Below are positions 34,393-43,244 of a DNA stretch of 64,000 bases, one piece after another; positions within the stretch are counted from its first letter, which is position 1, and each line of letters starts with the position of its first letter. Source of the stretch: JAYPHU01 sp964611435 (GTDB lineage Bacteria > Pseudomonadota > Alphaproteobacteria > Rhodospirillales > UBA2165); assembly GCA_964611435.1 (NCBI GenBank), contig CAZSXT010000001.1, positions 1-64,000 on the forward strand, in the 5' to 3' direction. The notes beneath the pieces were generated by a model. The model saw only the letters and a list, made by a program, of their open reading frames with translations, had not been told where the DNA came from and searched no databases. A program made the translations under genes and the position numbers.

Positions 34393-35208
34393 GTGCTTCT
34401 CTCTGTCGAACACAAGACGACCTACACCTATGCCGAACGGCAGAACTTTACGTCGCAGTTGTTGAAACTGACGCCGCGGGATGATCGCCAGCAGCGCATT
34501 CTTGATTGGACCGTGAAAACCGATATCGGCAGCATCGGTGTGCCGGTTAATGACGGTTTCGGCAATCCCAGCAGTATCCTCACCGTGGTTAAGGCCCACA
34601 ATCAGGTAACCGTCACCGTCACTGGACAGGTAGAAACCACCGACAATGCCGGATTAGTGCAGGGGACTTACGAGCCGCTTCACCCCCGCGTCTTTTTACG
34701 GGAAACGGAGCTGACCGAATCCGATGCGAATATCGCGGCGCTGGCGGACGATCTGACCGTTCGGCCGACGATTGAATCTCTTCATCGACTATCCGCACGG
34801 GTTCGCGAGGTCGTGGACTATATCGAAGGGGAAACCGACGCTAAAACCACGGCCATTGATGCTTTGAATAGCGGCAAGGGCGTGTGTCAGGACCATGCCC
34901 ATCTGTTCATTTCCGCCTGCCGCACCGTCGGGGTGCCGGCCCGTTATGTCAGCGGGTATATGTGGATTACCGCCGAGACCGATGAGCCCTATGAAGCTAA
35001 TCACGCCTGGGCGGAAGCTTATAATCCGGACTTGGGCTGGATCGGGTTTGACGTCGCCAATCAGGTCTCGCCGACTGATGCCTATCTGCGGATGGCGACC
35101 GGTTTGGACTACCTCAACGCCGCCCCCGTCCGGGGCATCCGGCGGGGCGAAGGCGCGGAAAGTCTGGACGTGAACGTGTTAGTGCGGCAAATAGGCGGGC
35201 AACAATAA
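34393..35208 (+). CDS. Transglutaminase-like peptidase (Anbu operon)
   Basis: This 271-residue protein has a bacterial transglutaminase-like N-terminal domain (LLSVEHKTTYTYAERQNFTS) and core. The core's catalytic Cys is in GKGVCQDHAHLFISACR and its His in YEANHAWAEAYNP, followed by the Asp in WIGFDVANQ. It probably acts as a peptidase or amidase on the product of the neighbouring ATP-grasp enzyme. It starts GTG 12 bp after the alpha-E stop. Confidence 0.9.
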   Translation: MLLSVEHKTTYTYAERQNFTSQLLKLTPRDDRQQRILDWTVKTDIGSIGVPVNDGFGNPSSILTVVKAHNQVTVTVTGQVETTDNAGLVQGTYEPLHPRVFLRETELTESDANIAALADDLTVRPTIESLHRLSARVREVVDYIEGETDAKTTAIDALNSGKGVCQDHAHLFISACRTVGVPARYVSGYMWITAETDEPYEANHAWAEAYNPDLGWIGFDVANQVSPTDAYLRMATGLDYLNAAPVRGIRRGEGAESLDVNVLVRQIGGQQ

Positions 35209-35250
35209 AACTCGGGTATCTCAGTCCCCTAACGGCAGGAAACTGCGCCC

Positions 35251-35994
35251 ATGACCTACTGTGTGGCACTCTATTTGGACGAAGGTCTCGTCATGCTCGC
35301 CGACACCCGCACCAACGCGGGCGTCGATAATATTTCCACATTTAAGAAGATGACCGTCTGGGAGACGCCCGGCGAACGCACCATCGCCATGATGACGGCG
35401 GGCAATCTCGCGGTGTCGCAGGCCGTGGTGAACCTGATCCAGGAGGGGATCGAGCTGGAGGACCAGGACAAGCAGACGGGGACCATCCTGACCGTCCCCA
35501 CCATGTTCCAGGCGGCCCGGCTGGTGGGCCAGGCGGTGCGCGAAGTGCGTAAAGTGGACGGCGAAGCGCTGGAAGCGACGGATGGCGGCTTTAATGTCTC
35601 GATCATCCTGGGGGGACAGATTGCCGGGCGCACCATGCGTCTGTTTCGGATTTATACCGAGGGTAATTTTATCGAGGCCACGGCAGACACGCCCTATATC
35701 CAGATTGGCGAACATAAGTACGGCAAACCAATCCTGGACCGGGTGGCGCCGGCGGACACCAATCTCGTCAGCGCGGTGAAACTGTGCCTGATCTCTATGG
35801 ACTCGACGGTGCGCAGTAATCTCTCCGTCGGTCCGCCCTTTGATTTGTTTGTCTATAGAATGGATCAATGCGGCAGCGCGATGACGCGCCGGATCGAAGC
35901 CGAAGACCCCTATTTCAGGGAAATCGCCAATGGGTGGTCGGACGCGCTTAAAACGGCCTATCTGGCCATGGCTGACCCGCCCTGGTTCGGCTAG
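35251..35994 (+). CDS. Anbu, proteasome-like peptidase
   Basis: This 247-residue Ntn-hydrolase is of the Anbu family. Removal of Met1 exposes Thr2 as the nucleophile, with Asp18 (LADTRTNAG) and Lys32/33 (STFKKM) as the proteasome-type active-site partners. Anbu forms open helical or ring assemblies unlike HslV and the 20S core. It ends the four-gene operon; no AAA unfoldase is encoded nearby. Confidence 0.92.
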   Translation: MTYCVALYLDEGLVMLADTRTNAGVDNISTFKKMTVWETPGERTIAMMTAGNLAVSQAVVNLIQEGIELEDQDKQTGTILTVPTMFQAARLVGQAVREVRKVDGEALEATDGGFNVSIILGGQIAGRTMRLFRIYTEGNFIEATADTPYIQIGEHKYGKPILDRVAPADTNLVSAVKLCLISMDSTVRSNLSVGPPFDLFVYRMDQCGSAMTRRIEAEDPYFREIANGWSDALKTAYLAMADPPWFG

Positions 35995-35997
35995 TAG

Positions 35998-37056
35998 CTA
36001 CCCCGCCAGTTCCTTGTGCAGGTCCAACAGCGGCGGGACGGTGTCCGCCGGGCGTCGGCCGAAGCCACATTCCGTGGCCAGCCCGTAATCCTGCACATAC
36101 TTGTTGGCCGTTTTGATCCGCCGGTTGGCGCCGTCGGCGCCATCCTTGTCGTGGATCAGACCCAGATAGAGCTTGGTCTCGGGCTTCAGGGCGAGATTGG
36201 CAAGCGCTTCGAAATAGGCGTCGTCATCCCGCTCGATGGGGACCGGCATATGGATGAACTCGATGGTCCGCTGCACGCCAGCCGCCAGCCGGTTGGCCAG
36301 GTTCACCATGGCGGCCATGGTTACCGGTTCGACGAAGTGCTTGCCGCCGAAGGAGCCGTAGCAGAAGTGATAGCCGAGCTCCACCGTTGCCGGGAGATAG
36401 TCGCCCCACTTGATCAGCCGCTCCGCAATGCCGCTCATGTGAAACGGGAAGTAGCACTCCCGCGCGCCGTCAAACGCCTGCATGTCATGGGCATTGTCCC
36501 ATTGGAACGCCAATTGGTCGTGCGGAATGGCGGCGCAAATCTCATCCACCTCCTGGCGCATGCGGGCCTCATAAGCCGGCTCAATCCTGATCCGGTCGTC
36601 GGGCGCGATGGCCGAATTGATCACGTTGAAGGGGGAGGGCACGGCCACCAAGAACTTAGCGTCCGCTGCTATTTTACCGGCCTCTTTCATGGTCTTGAAA
36701 TCGGCATAGCTTTCGATGGCGTTCTCCGCATAGCCCAGGGGCCGCATCTCCAGATCAGCGGGGTCGATGCCGTCCTTGATCTTCCACCAGGTGGTGTGCG
36801 CCATCTTCTTGGTGCCGGCGGAATCCTGCACTATGGCTGTCGCATTGCGGTAGTCGCCTTCGGATTCGATCGCGTCCAGCTGCGGATGGTCCCGGAACAC
36901 ATGATCCTGCCAGCGGATCCACATCAGCCGGTCGCCGGTCTCCCCGTCCGGAATGCGCTTGCAGCAATCGCCGATTTTTTCCGAGACCATGCCGAACACG
37001 TCGGCGGCGCTGTCCAGCGGCACCGAACCGCACAAATGAATTTCCCTGGATGCCAT
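35998..37056 (-). CDS. MetE C-terminal-like (UROD/MetE fold) protein
   Basis: This 352-residue protein resembles the catalytic barrel of cobalamin-independent methionine synthase. It has CKRIPDGETGDRL near the N-terminus, a mid-region LAFQWDNAHDMQAF, HFCYGSFGGKHFVEP, and the C-terminal ATECGFGRRPADTVPPLLDL, where MetE carries its zinc-ligand Cys. It lacks the MetE N-terminal half. Members are found with catabolic clusters and might act in methyl transfer such as O-demethylation. It is convergent with Anbu and divergent from the enoyl-CoA hydratase gene. Confidence 0.6.
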   Translation of the reverse strand: MASREIHLCGSVPLDSAADVFGMVSEKIGDCCKRIPDGETGDRLMWIRWQDHVFRDHPQLDAIESEGDYRNATAIVQDSAGTKKMAHTTWWKIKDGIDPADLEMRPLGYAENAIESYADFKTMKEAGKIAADAKFLVAVPSPFNVINSAIAPDDRIRIEPAYEARMRQEVDEICAAIPHDQLAFQWDNAHDMQAFDGARECYFPFHMSGIAERLIKWGDYLPATVELGYHFCYGSFGGKHFVEPVTMAAMVNLANRLAAGVQRTIEFIHMPVPIERDDDAYFEALANLALKPETKLYLGLIHDKDGADGANRRIKTANKYVQDYGLATECGFGRRPADTVPPLLDLHKELAG

Positions 37057-37298
37057 GATGTCCTCCCTAAGGTGAGGTCAATTTAAGGCACGGGGGCCGG
37101 GAGTCAATTTGCCTCTCGCTACTTTCCGCCAGGAGAAATCAACGGCTTGTCACAAAGGCCCCCGGCGGCCGGTGCAACAAATTTCGCCGCGGCGATTGAG
37201 CGGACCGTCATTTGCGGATATTCACTGTAGGCAATTCGCTACAAGCGCGGGTCTGCGGCTACGCTTTACCGGCCAACGGCCTTGAAAGGGACAAGCAC

Positions 37299-38108
37299 AT
37301 GACCTCCGAACTCACTCTGCCGACTGATAAAATCATTGCCAAAGCCGATGGCGCGCTTGGGCACGTGATTTTCAACAATCCGGAGCGCCACAACGCGGTA
37401 TCTCTGGAAATGTGGGACGCGGTCGAGATTGCGCTCTCGGCCTTTGCCGAGGACGATCAAATTCGCGTGGTCATCTTGTCGGGCGCCGGCGGTAAGGCGT
37501 TTGTATCGGGAGCGGATATCTCAAAGTTCGATCAGGAACGGGGCTCCAAGGAAGCAACCGAGCATTACAACGCCCGGCTCGACGTCGTGTACGACATGAT
37601 CGAGAACTACCCCAAACCGACGATCGCCATGATCGACGGCCATTGCATCGGTGGCGGGCTGAACCTTGCCACATGCGCCGACATCCGCATTGCCTCGGCC
37701 AAATCCCGCTTTGCCATGCCGGCGGCGAAACTGGCCTTGGGCTATCCGTTTGATGCGATCCGGCGGCTGGTCAACGCCGTGGGCGCGGCCGCGGCAAAAC
37801 AGATGATGTTTAGCGCGAAGTCCATTGATGCTGAGACGGCCCTTCGTCTTGGATTGGTGCAAGAGGTTGTTGAGGAGGATGGGTTGTCCGACCGGGTCGA
37901 CGAGCTGGCGGGCGCCATCGCCGGGAATGCGCCCCTCACGGTTCGCGCCATGAAGTTCATTGCGACCCAGGTGATGCACCGCGACCCGGCCGCCCGGGAT
38001 TTCGAACGCTGTAAGGAGATGGTCGCCGCCTGCTTTGCGTCCGAGGACTACGTGGAGGGCCGAACGGCCTTTATGGAGAAGCGCACCCCCGACTTCAAAG
38101 GCAAGTAG
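37299..38108 (+). CDS. Enoyl-CoA hydratase/isomerase family protein
   Basis: This 269-residue crotonase-fold protein starts at the ATG at 37299, preceded by GAAAGGGA; an upstream in-frame start at 37212 lacks this. Oxyanion-hole segments are VVILSGAGGKAFVSGADISK and DGHCIGGGLNLATCADIRIA. The usual glutamate-bearing segment is replaced by KLALGYPFDAIRRLVN, so dehydration/hydration activity is uncertain and another crotonase reaction is possible. It lies 26 bp upstream of the PcaB-like gene. Confidence 0.85.
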   Translation: MTSELTLPTDKIIAKADGALGHVIFNNPERHNAVSLEMWDAVEIALSAFAEDDQIRVVILSGAGGKAFVSGADISKFDQERGSKEATEHYNARLDVVYDMIENYPKPTIAMIDGHCIGGGLNLATCADIRIASAKSRFAMPAAKLALGYPFDAIRRLVNAVGAAAAKQMMFSAKSIDAETALRLGLVQEVVEEDGLSDRVDELAGAIAGNAPLTVRAMKFIATQVMHRDPAARDFERCKEMVAACFASEDYVEGRTAFMEKRTPDFKGK

Positions 38109-38134
38109 CCGCGCCGGTTTATGAGGGATCAGCG

Positions 38135-39493
38135 ATGAGCTCCGTCTCGTTATTCGATTGGACCATCTACCGCCACCTGTTCAGCGCCGAAGCGATGGAG
38201 AGGATATTCGGCGAGGCGGCGGTGCTTGAGCGCATGGTCGCGTTCGAGCGCGCGGTCGCCAAGGTACAGGGAGAGATGGGCCTTATTCCGGCGGAAGCCG
38301 CGCGCCAAATTGTCGATCAAATCTCGGCGGATCGGCTTGATCTGGAGAGATTGCGCAAAGACACAGCGGTGGTGGGCCGGCCCGTCATCGGCCTGGTGAA
38401 ACAATTGGGCGAACAAGCGGGAGAAGATGCCGCGCCCTGGGTCCACTACGGCATGACAACATACGATGTGATGGATACCGCCACAGTGCTGCAAATCAGG
38501 GATGGACTGGATGAAATTCTCGCCGGTGTACGGCGCTATCGGGACGAGTTGAGTCAACTGGTTGCCGATCATCGGGACACGGTGATGGTGGCCCGGACCA
38601 TTAACATGCACGCGCTGCCCACGACCTTCGGCGCCAAGCTGGCAAACTGGCTGGAAGAAATGCTGCGCCATCAGGAGCGCCTGGAAGTGGCGCGCGAGCG
38701 GGTGCTTGTGGTGCAATTGGGCGGCGCTGTTGGAACGATGGCCTCGCTGACCCCAAACGGGTTGGCGTTCCGGGCCGCTCTTGCGCAGGAACTGGGGCTC
38801 GGGACGATTAAAAGCAATTGGCACAACGCGCGGGCTTCTTTGTCGGAGGCAATGCTTTGCCTGGGCAATCTCTGCGCCTCGCTTGCCCGGAACGCGCACA
38901 ATCTTAGCCAACTCGCCGGTAGCGATATCGGCGAGGTCTCTGAAGGTGGAGAGGCGGGGTATGGCCGCAGTTCCAGCATGGCGCACAAGCGGAACCCCCG
39001 GGCGGCGGAATTTGCCGAGGCGACGGCCCGGCTCGGCCGCCAGCGTGCCACCGGCATTCTGGATGTTATGGGGCAGGATCACGACCGGCACGGCGGCACG
39101 TGGATCGCGGAATGGATGCTGGTCCCCGAAACCTTTCTGCTGACTTCCGGCGCGCTCTATTGGGCGGTGGACCTTCTGCAACGATTAGAGGTCCACCCGG
39201 ACAAGATGCTGGAAAATCTAAACGCGAGTCACGGTCTGATTCTGACCGAGCGCTACACACTGGCGCTGGCCGAAGAGCTGGGCAAAGCAGAGGCCCGCCG
39301 CCTGATTGAGGAGGCTTGCGCGGCGGTACTGGAGACCGATACGCCACTTGCCGACATTTTGCTGGCGATGGCCGACGTTCGCGCTGTCTTGAGTGAAGAG
39401 GATATAAGATCGCTGGCCGATCCCCGGACTTATTTGGGGGCGGCCGGCGAGATTGTCGATAACGTGTTAGCGGTCAACGACAAGAAGGAATAA
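38135..39493 (+). CDS. Fumarase/aspartase-superfamily lyase, PcaB-like
   Basis: This 452-residue protein has the superfamily signature GRSSSMAHKRNP with the catalytic Ser loop, and PWVHYGMTTYDVMDTATVLQ in the substrate region. It resembles 3-carboxy-cis,cis-muconate cycloisomerase (PcaB) and adenylosuccinate lyase. Context with a ring-cleavage dioxygenase and an oxalomesaconate-tautomerase homologue favours a role in aromatic-acid breakdown over purine synthesis. Substrate unknown. Confidence 0.8.
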   Translation: MSSVSLFDWTIYRHLFSAEAMERIFGEAAVLERMVAFERAVAKVQGEMGLIPAEAARQIVDQISADRLDLERLRKDTAVVGRPVIGLVKQLGEQAGEDAAPWVHYGMTTYDVMDTATVLQIRDGLDEILAGVRRYRDELSQLVADHRDTVMVARTINMHALPTTFGAKLANWLEEMLRHQERLEVARERVLVVQLGGAVGTMASLTPNGLAFRAALAQELGLGTIKSNWHNARASLSEAMLCLGNLCASLARNAHNLSQLAGSDIGEVSEGGEAGYGRSSSMAHKRNPRAAEFAEATARLGRQRATGILDVMGQDHDRHGGTWIAEWMLVPETFLLTSGALYWAVDLLQRLEVHPDKMLENLNASHGLILTERYTLALAEELGKAEARRLIEEACAAVLETDTPLADILLAMADVRAVLSEEDIRSLADPRTYLGAAGEIVDNVLAVNDKKE

Positions 39494-39676
39494 TTTTCCG
39501 AGGGATAAAATTGCACATTAAATGGTGTAAATGGGCATCATCAGTGGGAGAAATACAGCTCATTTTGGCCATTTAACAGTTTCGCCCATGCAGCTTTGCG
39601 GCTATACCTAAGCTTATGAGGCTCTATCTGGCGCTCATAATAATTTAATTCGAACAACTCCACAGGGAGACAACTT

Positions 39677-40657
39677 ATGAAAAAGATGACCACAGTTGCG
39701 GCGAGTGTTGCCGCTGCGGCAATGATGGTGGCGGCCAGCGGCCCCGCTCATGCCGAATACCCCTCCAAGCCCATTAAGATTTTGGTCGGCTTCTCCGCCG
39801 GCGGCGGCACTGACACCACGGCGCGCGGCTTCGCATCTTATATGCACGAAGCCCCCAGCTTGAACGGTCTGCCAGCCTACATTGTCAACCAACCCGGCGC
39901 ATCCGGCCAAAAGGCCGCCAAGATGGCCCTGGCTGAAAAAGCTGACGGCCATACCCTTTACATGATCAACATCGGCACCTTCATTGCCGGTGAGCTGGCC
40001 AAGGGCGACGCCCGTCCGTATCACGTGCCGGATGCTTTCGTGAACCTGGGCTGCGCCTCACAGCTGGTGACCTCCCTTCAGGTGCACACCTCCCATCAGG
40101 CGAAGACGATGAAGGAGTTCATCGACTATGCCAAATCCTCCGGGAAGACCATCACCTGGGGTACGTCCGGTGCCGCGACCATGCACGCCACCATCGGCCA
40201 CATCTTCTTTGACTCACACGGCATCAAGCACAAGAAAGTGCCGTTCAAGGGCGGTTCCAAGGCGCGCGCCGCGCTGGTGTCCAAGTCCGTTGAAGCTGTC
40301 TTCGGCGGCGTGAACACGCTGGTCGGTTTCGAAGACGACATCAAGGCCCTGGCCTCTGCCGGTTCCAAACGCGACCCGATGGCGCCGAAACTGGCGACTT
40401 TCAGTGAGCAGGGCACGGGCGGTATCGAGTTCACCGGTCTGATGTGCCTGTTCGCCAAGAAGGGTGTTTCCGATGAAGTGAAGAAGGACGTGGGCGACGC
40501 GATCAAATTCATCGCCGGCCTGAAAGGCTACAAGCGCTACATGAAGAAAAATAGCCTGGCCTCGTTCTACACGGATTCTGCGACGGCGACCGCTGCCCAG
40601 GATACGATGTATAAGGCCATGGGTCCGGTCATTAAGAAAATTTTGGCTACCCAATAG
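39677..40657 (+). CDS. tctC: Tripartite tricarboxylate transporter binding protein (TctC)
   Basis: This 326-residue periplasmic binding protein has a clear signal peptide (VAAAAMMVAASGPAHA) and the TctC/BugE pattern EYPSKPIKILVGFSAGGGTD, VNQPGASGQKAAKMALAEKA and HATIGHIFFDSHGI. It presumably captures a carboxylic or aromatic acid for TctAB. GGGAGA precedes the start. A terminator separates it from tctB. Confidence 0.92.
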   Translation: MKKMTTVAASVAAAAMMVAASGPAHAEYPSKPIKILVGFSAGGGTDTTARGFASYMHEAPSLNGLPAYIVNQPGASGQKAAKMALAEKADGHTLYMINIGTFIAGELAKGDARPYHVPDAFVNLGCASQLVTSLQVHTSHQAKTMKEFIDYAKSSGKTITWGTSGAATMHATIGHIFFDSHGIKHKKVPFKGGSKARAALVSKSVEAVFGGVNTLVGFEDDIKALASAGSKRDPMAPKLATFSEQGTGGIEFTGLMCLFAKKGVSDEVKKDVGDAIKFIAGLKGYKRYMKKNSLASFYTDSATATAAQDTMYKAMGPVIKKILATQ

Positions 40658-40670
40658 GCTCGAATAAGAA

Positions 40671-40720
40671 AAGGGGCAGGCCCTCAGCGGCCTCGCCCCT
40701 TCTTATTTTTTATTTTTTTT
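40671..40720 (+). terminator. Strong terminator between tctC and tctB
   Basis: AGGGGCAGGCC pairs with GGCCTCGCCCCT around CTCAGC, followed by TCTTA and two long T runs. Partial readthrough would give more binding protein than membrane subunits, as is typical for this transporter class. Confidence 0.88.
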
Positions 40721-40736
40721 AGCCATAGTTTTTAAC

Positions 40737-41243
40737 GTGGATAACCATCAATACAAAACCAAGGTCGAGTATTGGGTCAGCTTGGTCGTTCTTCTGATTG
40801 GCGTTTTCTTCGTCTTCCAAGCGATGACCATCGGAACGTCAAAGGAACTTGTCGGTCCGAGAACCATGCCGCTGATTTTGGCGATCTGTTTGATCATCAG
40901 CGGCGTCTGGCTGGGTCTGAGGGCCTATCTGGGCCGTGCTGGCGATTTGACGGACGAATACGGTTTTCTTGACAGCGATATTGGACGCATTCTGGAGGTC
41001 GTTGGCTGCGGCGTCCTTTTTGTATTTGTGTTTTGGGGGTTCGGCTATTTCGCTGCGTTGATCGTAGCGTTTATTGCGACGCTCTATGCCTTCGGCAACC
41101 GGAATTGGATCGGCATCATTGTCGGTTCAATTATTCTGGCGGTCATTTTCCAATGGCTGTTTATGGGGGTCATGCTATTGAGCGATCCCCAAGGGTATTT
41201 CGTCGATCTGCGTCCGTATACAGACTGGATTAAGGGTGAATAA
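40737..41243 (+). CDS. tctB: Tripartite tricarboxylate transporter small membrane subunit (TctB)
   Basis: These 168 residues contain four membrane segments (VSLVVLLIGVFFVFQAM, LILAICLIISGVWLGL, VVGCGVLFVFVFWGFGYF, GIIVGSIILAVIFQWLFMG), the size and topology of TctB. It starts GTG directly after the terminator and runs into tctA with 3 bp between. Confidence 0.9.
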   Translation: MDNHQYKTKVEYWVSLVVLLIGVFFVFQAMTIGTSKELVGPRTMPLILAICLIISGVWLGLRAYLGRAGDLTDEYGFLDSDIGRILEVVGCGVLFVFVFWGFGYFAALIVAFIATLYAFGNRNWIGIIVGSIILAVIFQWLFMGVMLLSDPQGYFVDLRPYTDWIKGE

Positions 41244-41246
41244 GCC

Positions 41247-42836
41247 ATGATGTTTTTCGAAGATATCATCGGTGGTTTTGCGACCCTGTTCGCCGATCCG
41301 TACGCGATCTGGTTTGTTATTCTTGCGGCCTTCGTCGGCATTATCTTCGGCGCGTTGCCTGGCCTCACTGCCGCCGCCGCTATCGCCATGATGCTGCCTA
41401 TTCTGATCGCCTATAATGAAGAGATCGGCGGCCTCGCCGGTCTGGCTTTCCTCTATGTGATCGGCAAATCCGGACGTTATGGCGGGTCCATTGCCGCGAT
41501 CCTGTTTAATACGCCGGGCACGGCGGCCTCCGCCGCCACCATGCAGGATGGCTATCCGATGACCCAGTCGGGCCGGGCCGGCAAGGCGCTCAAGACCGCC
41601 GCCGTCGCCTCCGCCTACGGTGACTATTTCGGCGAGATCATCTTGATCTTCGGCGCGGTTTCCATTGCGGCGTTTACCAGAAAATTCGGACCGCCCGAGA
41701 ACTTCGCGATATATCTGATGGCCTTTGTCGTCATCGGTTCGGTGGTGAGCGACAGTATCGTTAAGGGAATCATCTCGACCCTGTTCGGCGCGGCCATTGC
41801 GCTAATCGGTGAAGACGTTATCACCGGCCAGTTCAAAATGACCATGGGGATTGATGAACTGGAATCCGGCATGGCGCTGGTGCCGCTGTTGATCGGTGTA
41901 TTTGTGATTTCGGAAGTTATCGTTCAGGCCGAGAAGCGCATGAAGACCGAGATGATCCAGGCCGCCGGGGACAAAATTGACGATCCGACGGCGCACTACT
42001 TCACTTGGCCTGAGTTCAAACGCTGTGTCCCGCTGATGTTCCGCTCCTCCATTTACGGCTCTTTGATCGGCATGATGCCGGGGCTGGGCTCCTCGGTTGC
42101 GTGCTTCGTCGCCTACGGCGAAGAGAAACGGCGGGCCAAGAATAAGGACGAGTGGGGCACGGGCATCGTCGAAGGCGTCGCGGCGCCCGAATCCGCCAAC
42201 AATGCGGTCTCCGGGCCCTCCATGATTCCGCTGCTGACCCTTGGTATTCCGGGTTCGACCATTGCCGCCGTTCTGATCGGCATGTTCCTGGTAAACGGCT
42301 TGCAGCCCGGCCCCACTATTTTTGCTGACGAGCCGCCGCTGTTTATCGCCGGCAAGCTGATCAGCCCGCGAGAGTTTATCTTCGGCGTGTTCGCGGCTGG
42401 GCTCATCGGCATCGGCGCCTACGCCTTGATCGGCTATTTCGCGGCGTCTTATATCGGGCGCATCATCGCGGTGCTGCCGACCCGGCATCTCTATCCGACA
42501 ATCCTCATGATCTCTCTGGCCGCCAGCTATTCCTCGCGGGCCTCCATCTGGGATGTGGGATTTGCGCTGTTATTTGGTGTGATCGGTTATGTGATGCGGC
42601 GCACGAATTTCTCGGCCGCTGCCTTCATTATTGCCTTCGTCCTGACATCCAGCATGGAAGAGGCGTTCCGGCAGTCGATGATTATTTCCGATAGCGGCTT
42701 CCTGGTGTTTCTGAAATTCGAGTATCAGGACAAGTTCTCGTTTGCACCGATCTTCCTGATCATCGGCGCGGCCGTTGTGGCGTTCCGGGCCTGGACGTCC
42801 TACAAAGCGAAAAAGGCCGACGCGGCAGACTCTTAA
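41247..42836 (+). CDS. tctA: Tripartite tricarboxylate transporter large membrane subunit (TctA)
   Basis: This 529-residue, roughly 12-helix permease has the TctA signatures IIFGALPGLTAAAAIAMMLP and GVAAPESANNAVSGPSMIPL, followed by LTLGIPGSTIAAVLIG. It couples substrate entry to ion gradients. It completes the tctCBA set inside the catabolic cluster. Confidence 0.96.
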   Translation: MMFFEDIIGGFATLFADPYAIWFVILAAFVGIIFGALPGLTAAAAIAMMLPILIAYNEEIGGLAGLAFLYVIGKSGRYGGSIAAILFNTPGTAASAATMQDGYPMTQSGRAGKALKTAAVASAYGDYFGEIILIFGAVSIAAFTRKFGPPENFAIYLMAFVVIGSVVSDSIVKGIISTLFGAAIALIGEDVITGQFKMTMGIDELESGMALVPLLIGVFVISEVIVQAEKRMKTEMIQAAGDKIDDPTAHYFTWPEFKRCVPLMFRSSIYGSLIGMMPGLGSSVACFVAYGEEKRRAKNKDEWGTGIVEGVAAPESANNAVSGPSMIPLLTLGIPGSTIAAVLIGMFLVNGLQPGPTIFADEPPLFIAGKLISPREFIFGVFAAGLIGIGAYALIGYFAASYIGRIIAVLPTRHLYPTILMISLAASYSSRASIWDVGFALLFGVIGYVMRRTNFSAAAFIIAFVLTSSMEEAFRQSMIISDSGFLVFLKFEYQDKFSFAPIFLIIGAAVVAFRAWTSYKAKKADAADS

Positions 42837-42851
42837 ATTTTTGTCTTTGCC

Positions 42852-43244
42852 CTAGGGCGCGAAAGAAGATCGCAGCTGGGCCGCCCATACGCCGTCAATC
42901 TCTGCGATAATCCACAGCGAACGGAATTTCCCAAGAACCGCGCCATCGGCTCTATAGCGGGTGAACGTCACGTCGAGGTGAACCTTGCCCGGTTCCGCAG
43001 CGATCACGTCCACCGCATCCCATTCCGTATGGTGCCACTGGTCTCCGGCGCGAGCGAGAAAATCAGCCAGATAAGTTTCCGGCCCCTCCCAGGTTTTTAA
43101 CCTGCCGCCGGACAATCGGTAGTGGGGAAAATGGAGTGTCGCCGCCAACGCCGCTTCATCCCGCGCATTCAAGGCCGACAGATGGGCGTCCATCACGGCT
43201 TTGGCTTTGGATATCGCGAAAGTGGCGGTTTGGTCAGAACGCAT
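42852..43244 (-). CDS. SnoaL/NTF2-like protein
   Basis: About 130 residues have the NTF2-like cone fold pattern, with VMDAHLSALNARDEAALAAT, HLDVTFTRYRADGAVLGKFR and a C-terminal WIIAEIDGVWAAQLRSSFAP. Such proteins act as isomerases, dehydratases or ligand carriers. The ATG at 43244 overlaps the SDR stop by 11 nt, showing coupling. The substrate cannot be told from sequence. Confidence 0.7.
   Translation of the reverse strand: MRSDQTATFAISKAKAVMDAHLSALNARDEAALAATLHFPHYRLSGGRLKTWEGPETYLADFLARAGDQWHHTEWDAVDVIAAEPGKVHLDVTFTRYRADGAVLGKFRSLWIIAEIDGVWAAQLRSSFAP

Noticed and set aside
36016..37086. 356-codon open frame on the plus strand opposite the MetE-like gene
   Set aside because: The minus-strand protein has recognisable MetE-type motifs, whereas the plus-strand translation is His/Gly/Arg-rich with none.
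38150..39181. 343-codon open frame on the minus strand opposite the PcaB-like gene
   Set aside because: The plus strand carries the fumarase-superfamily signature; this is a mirror frame.
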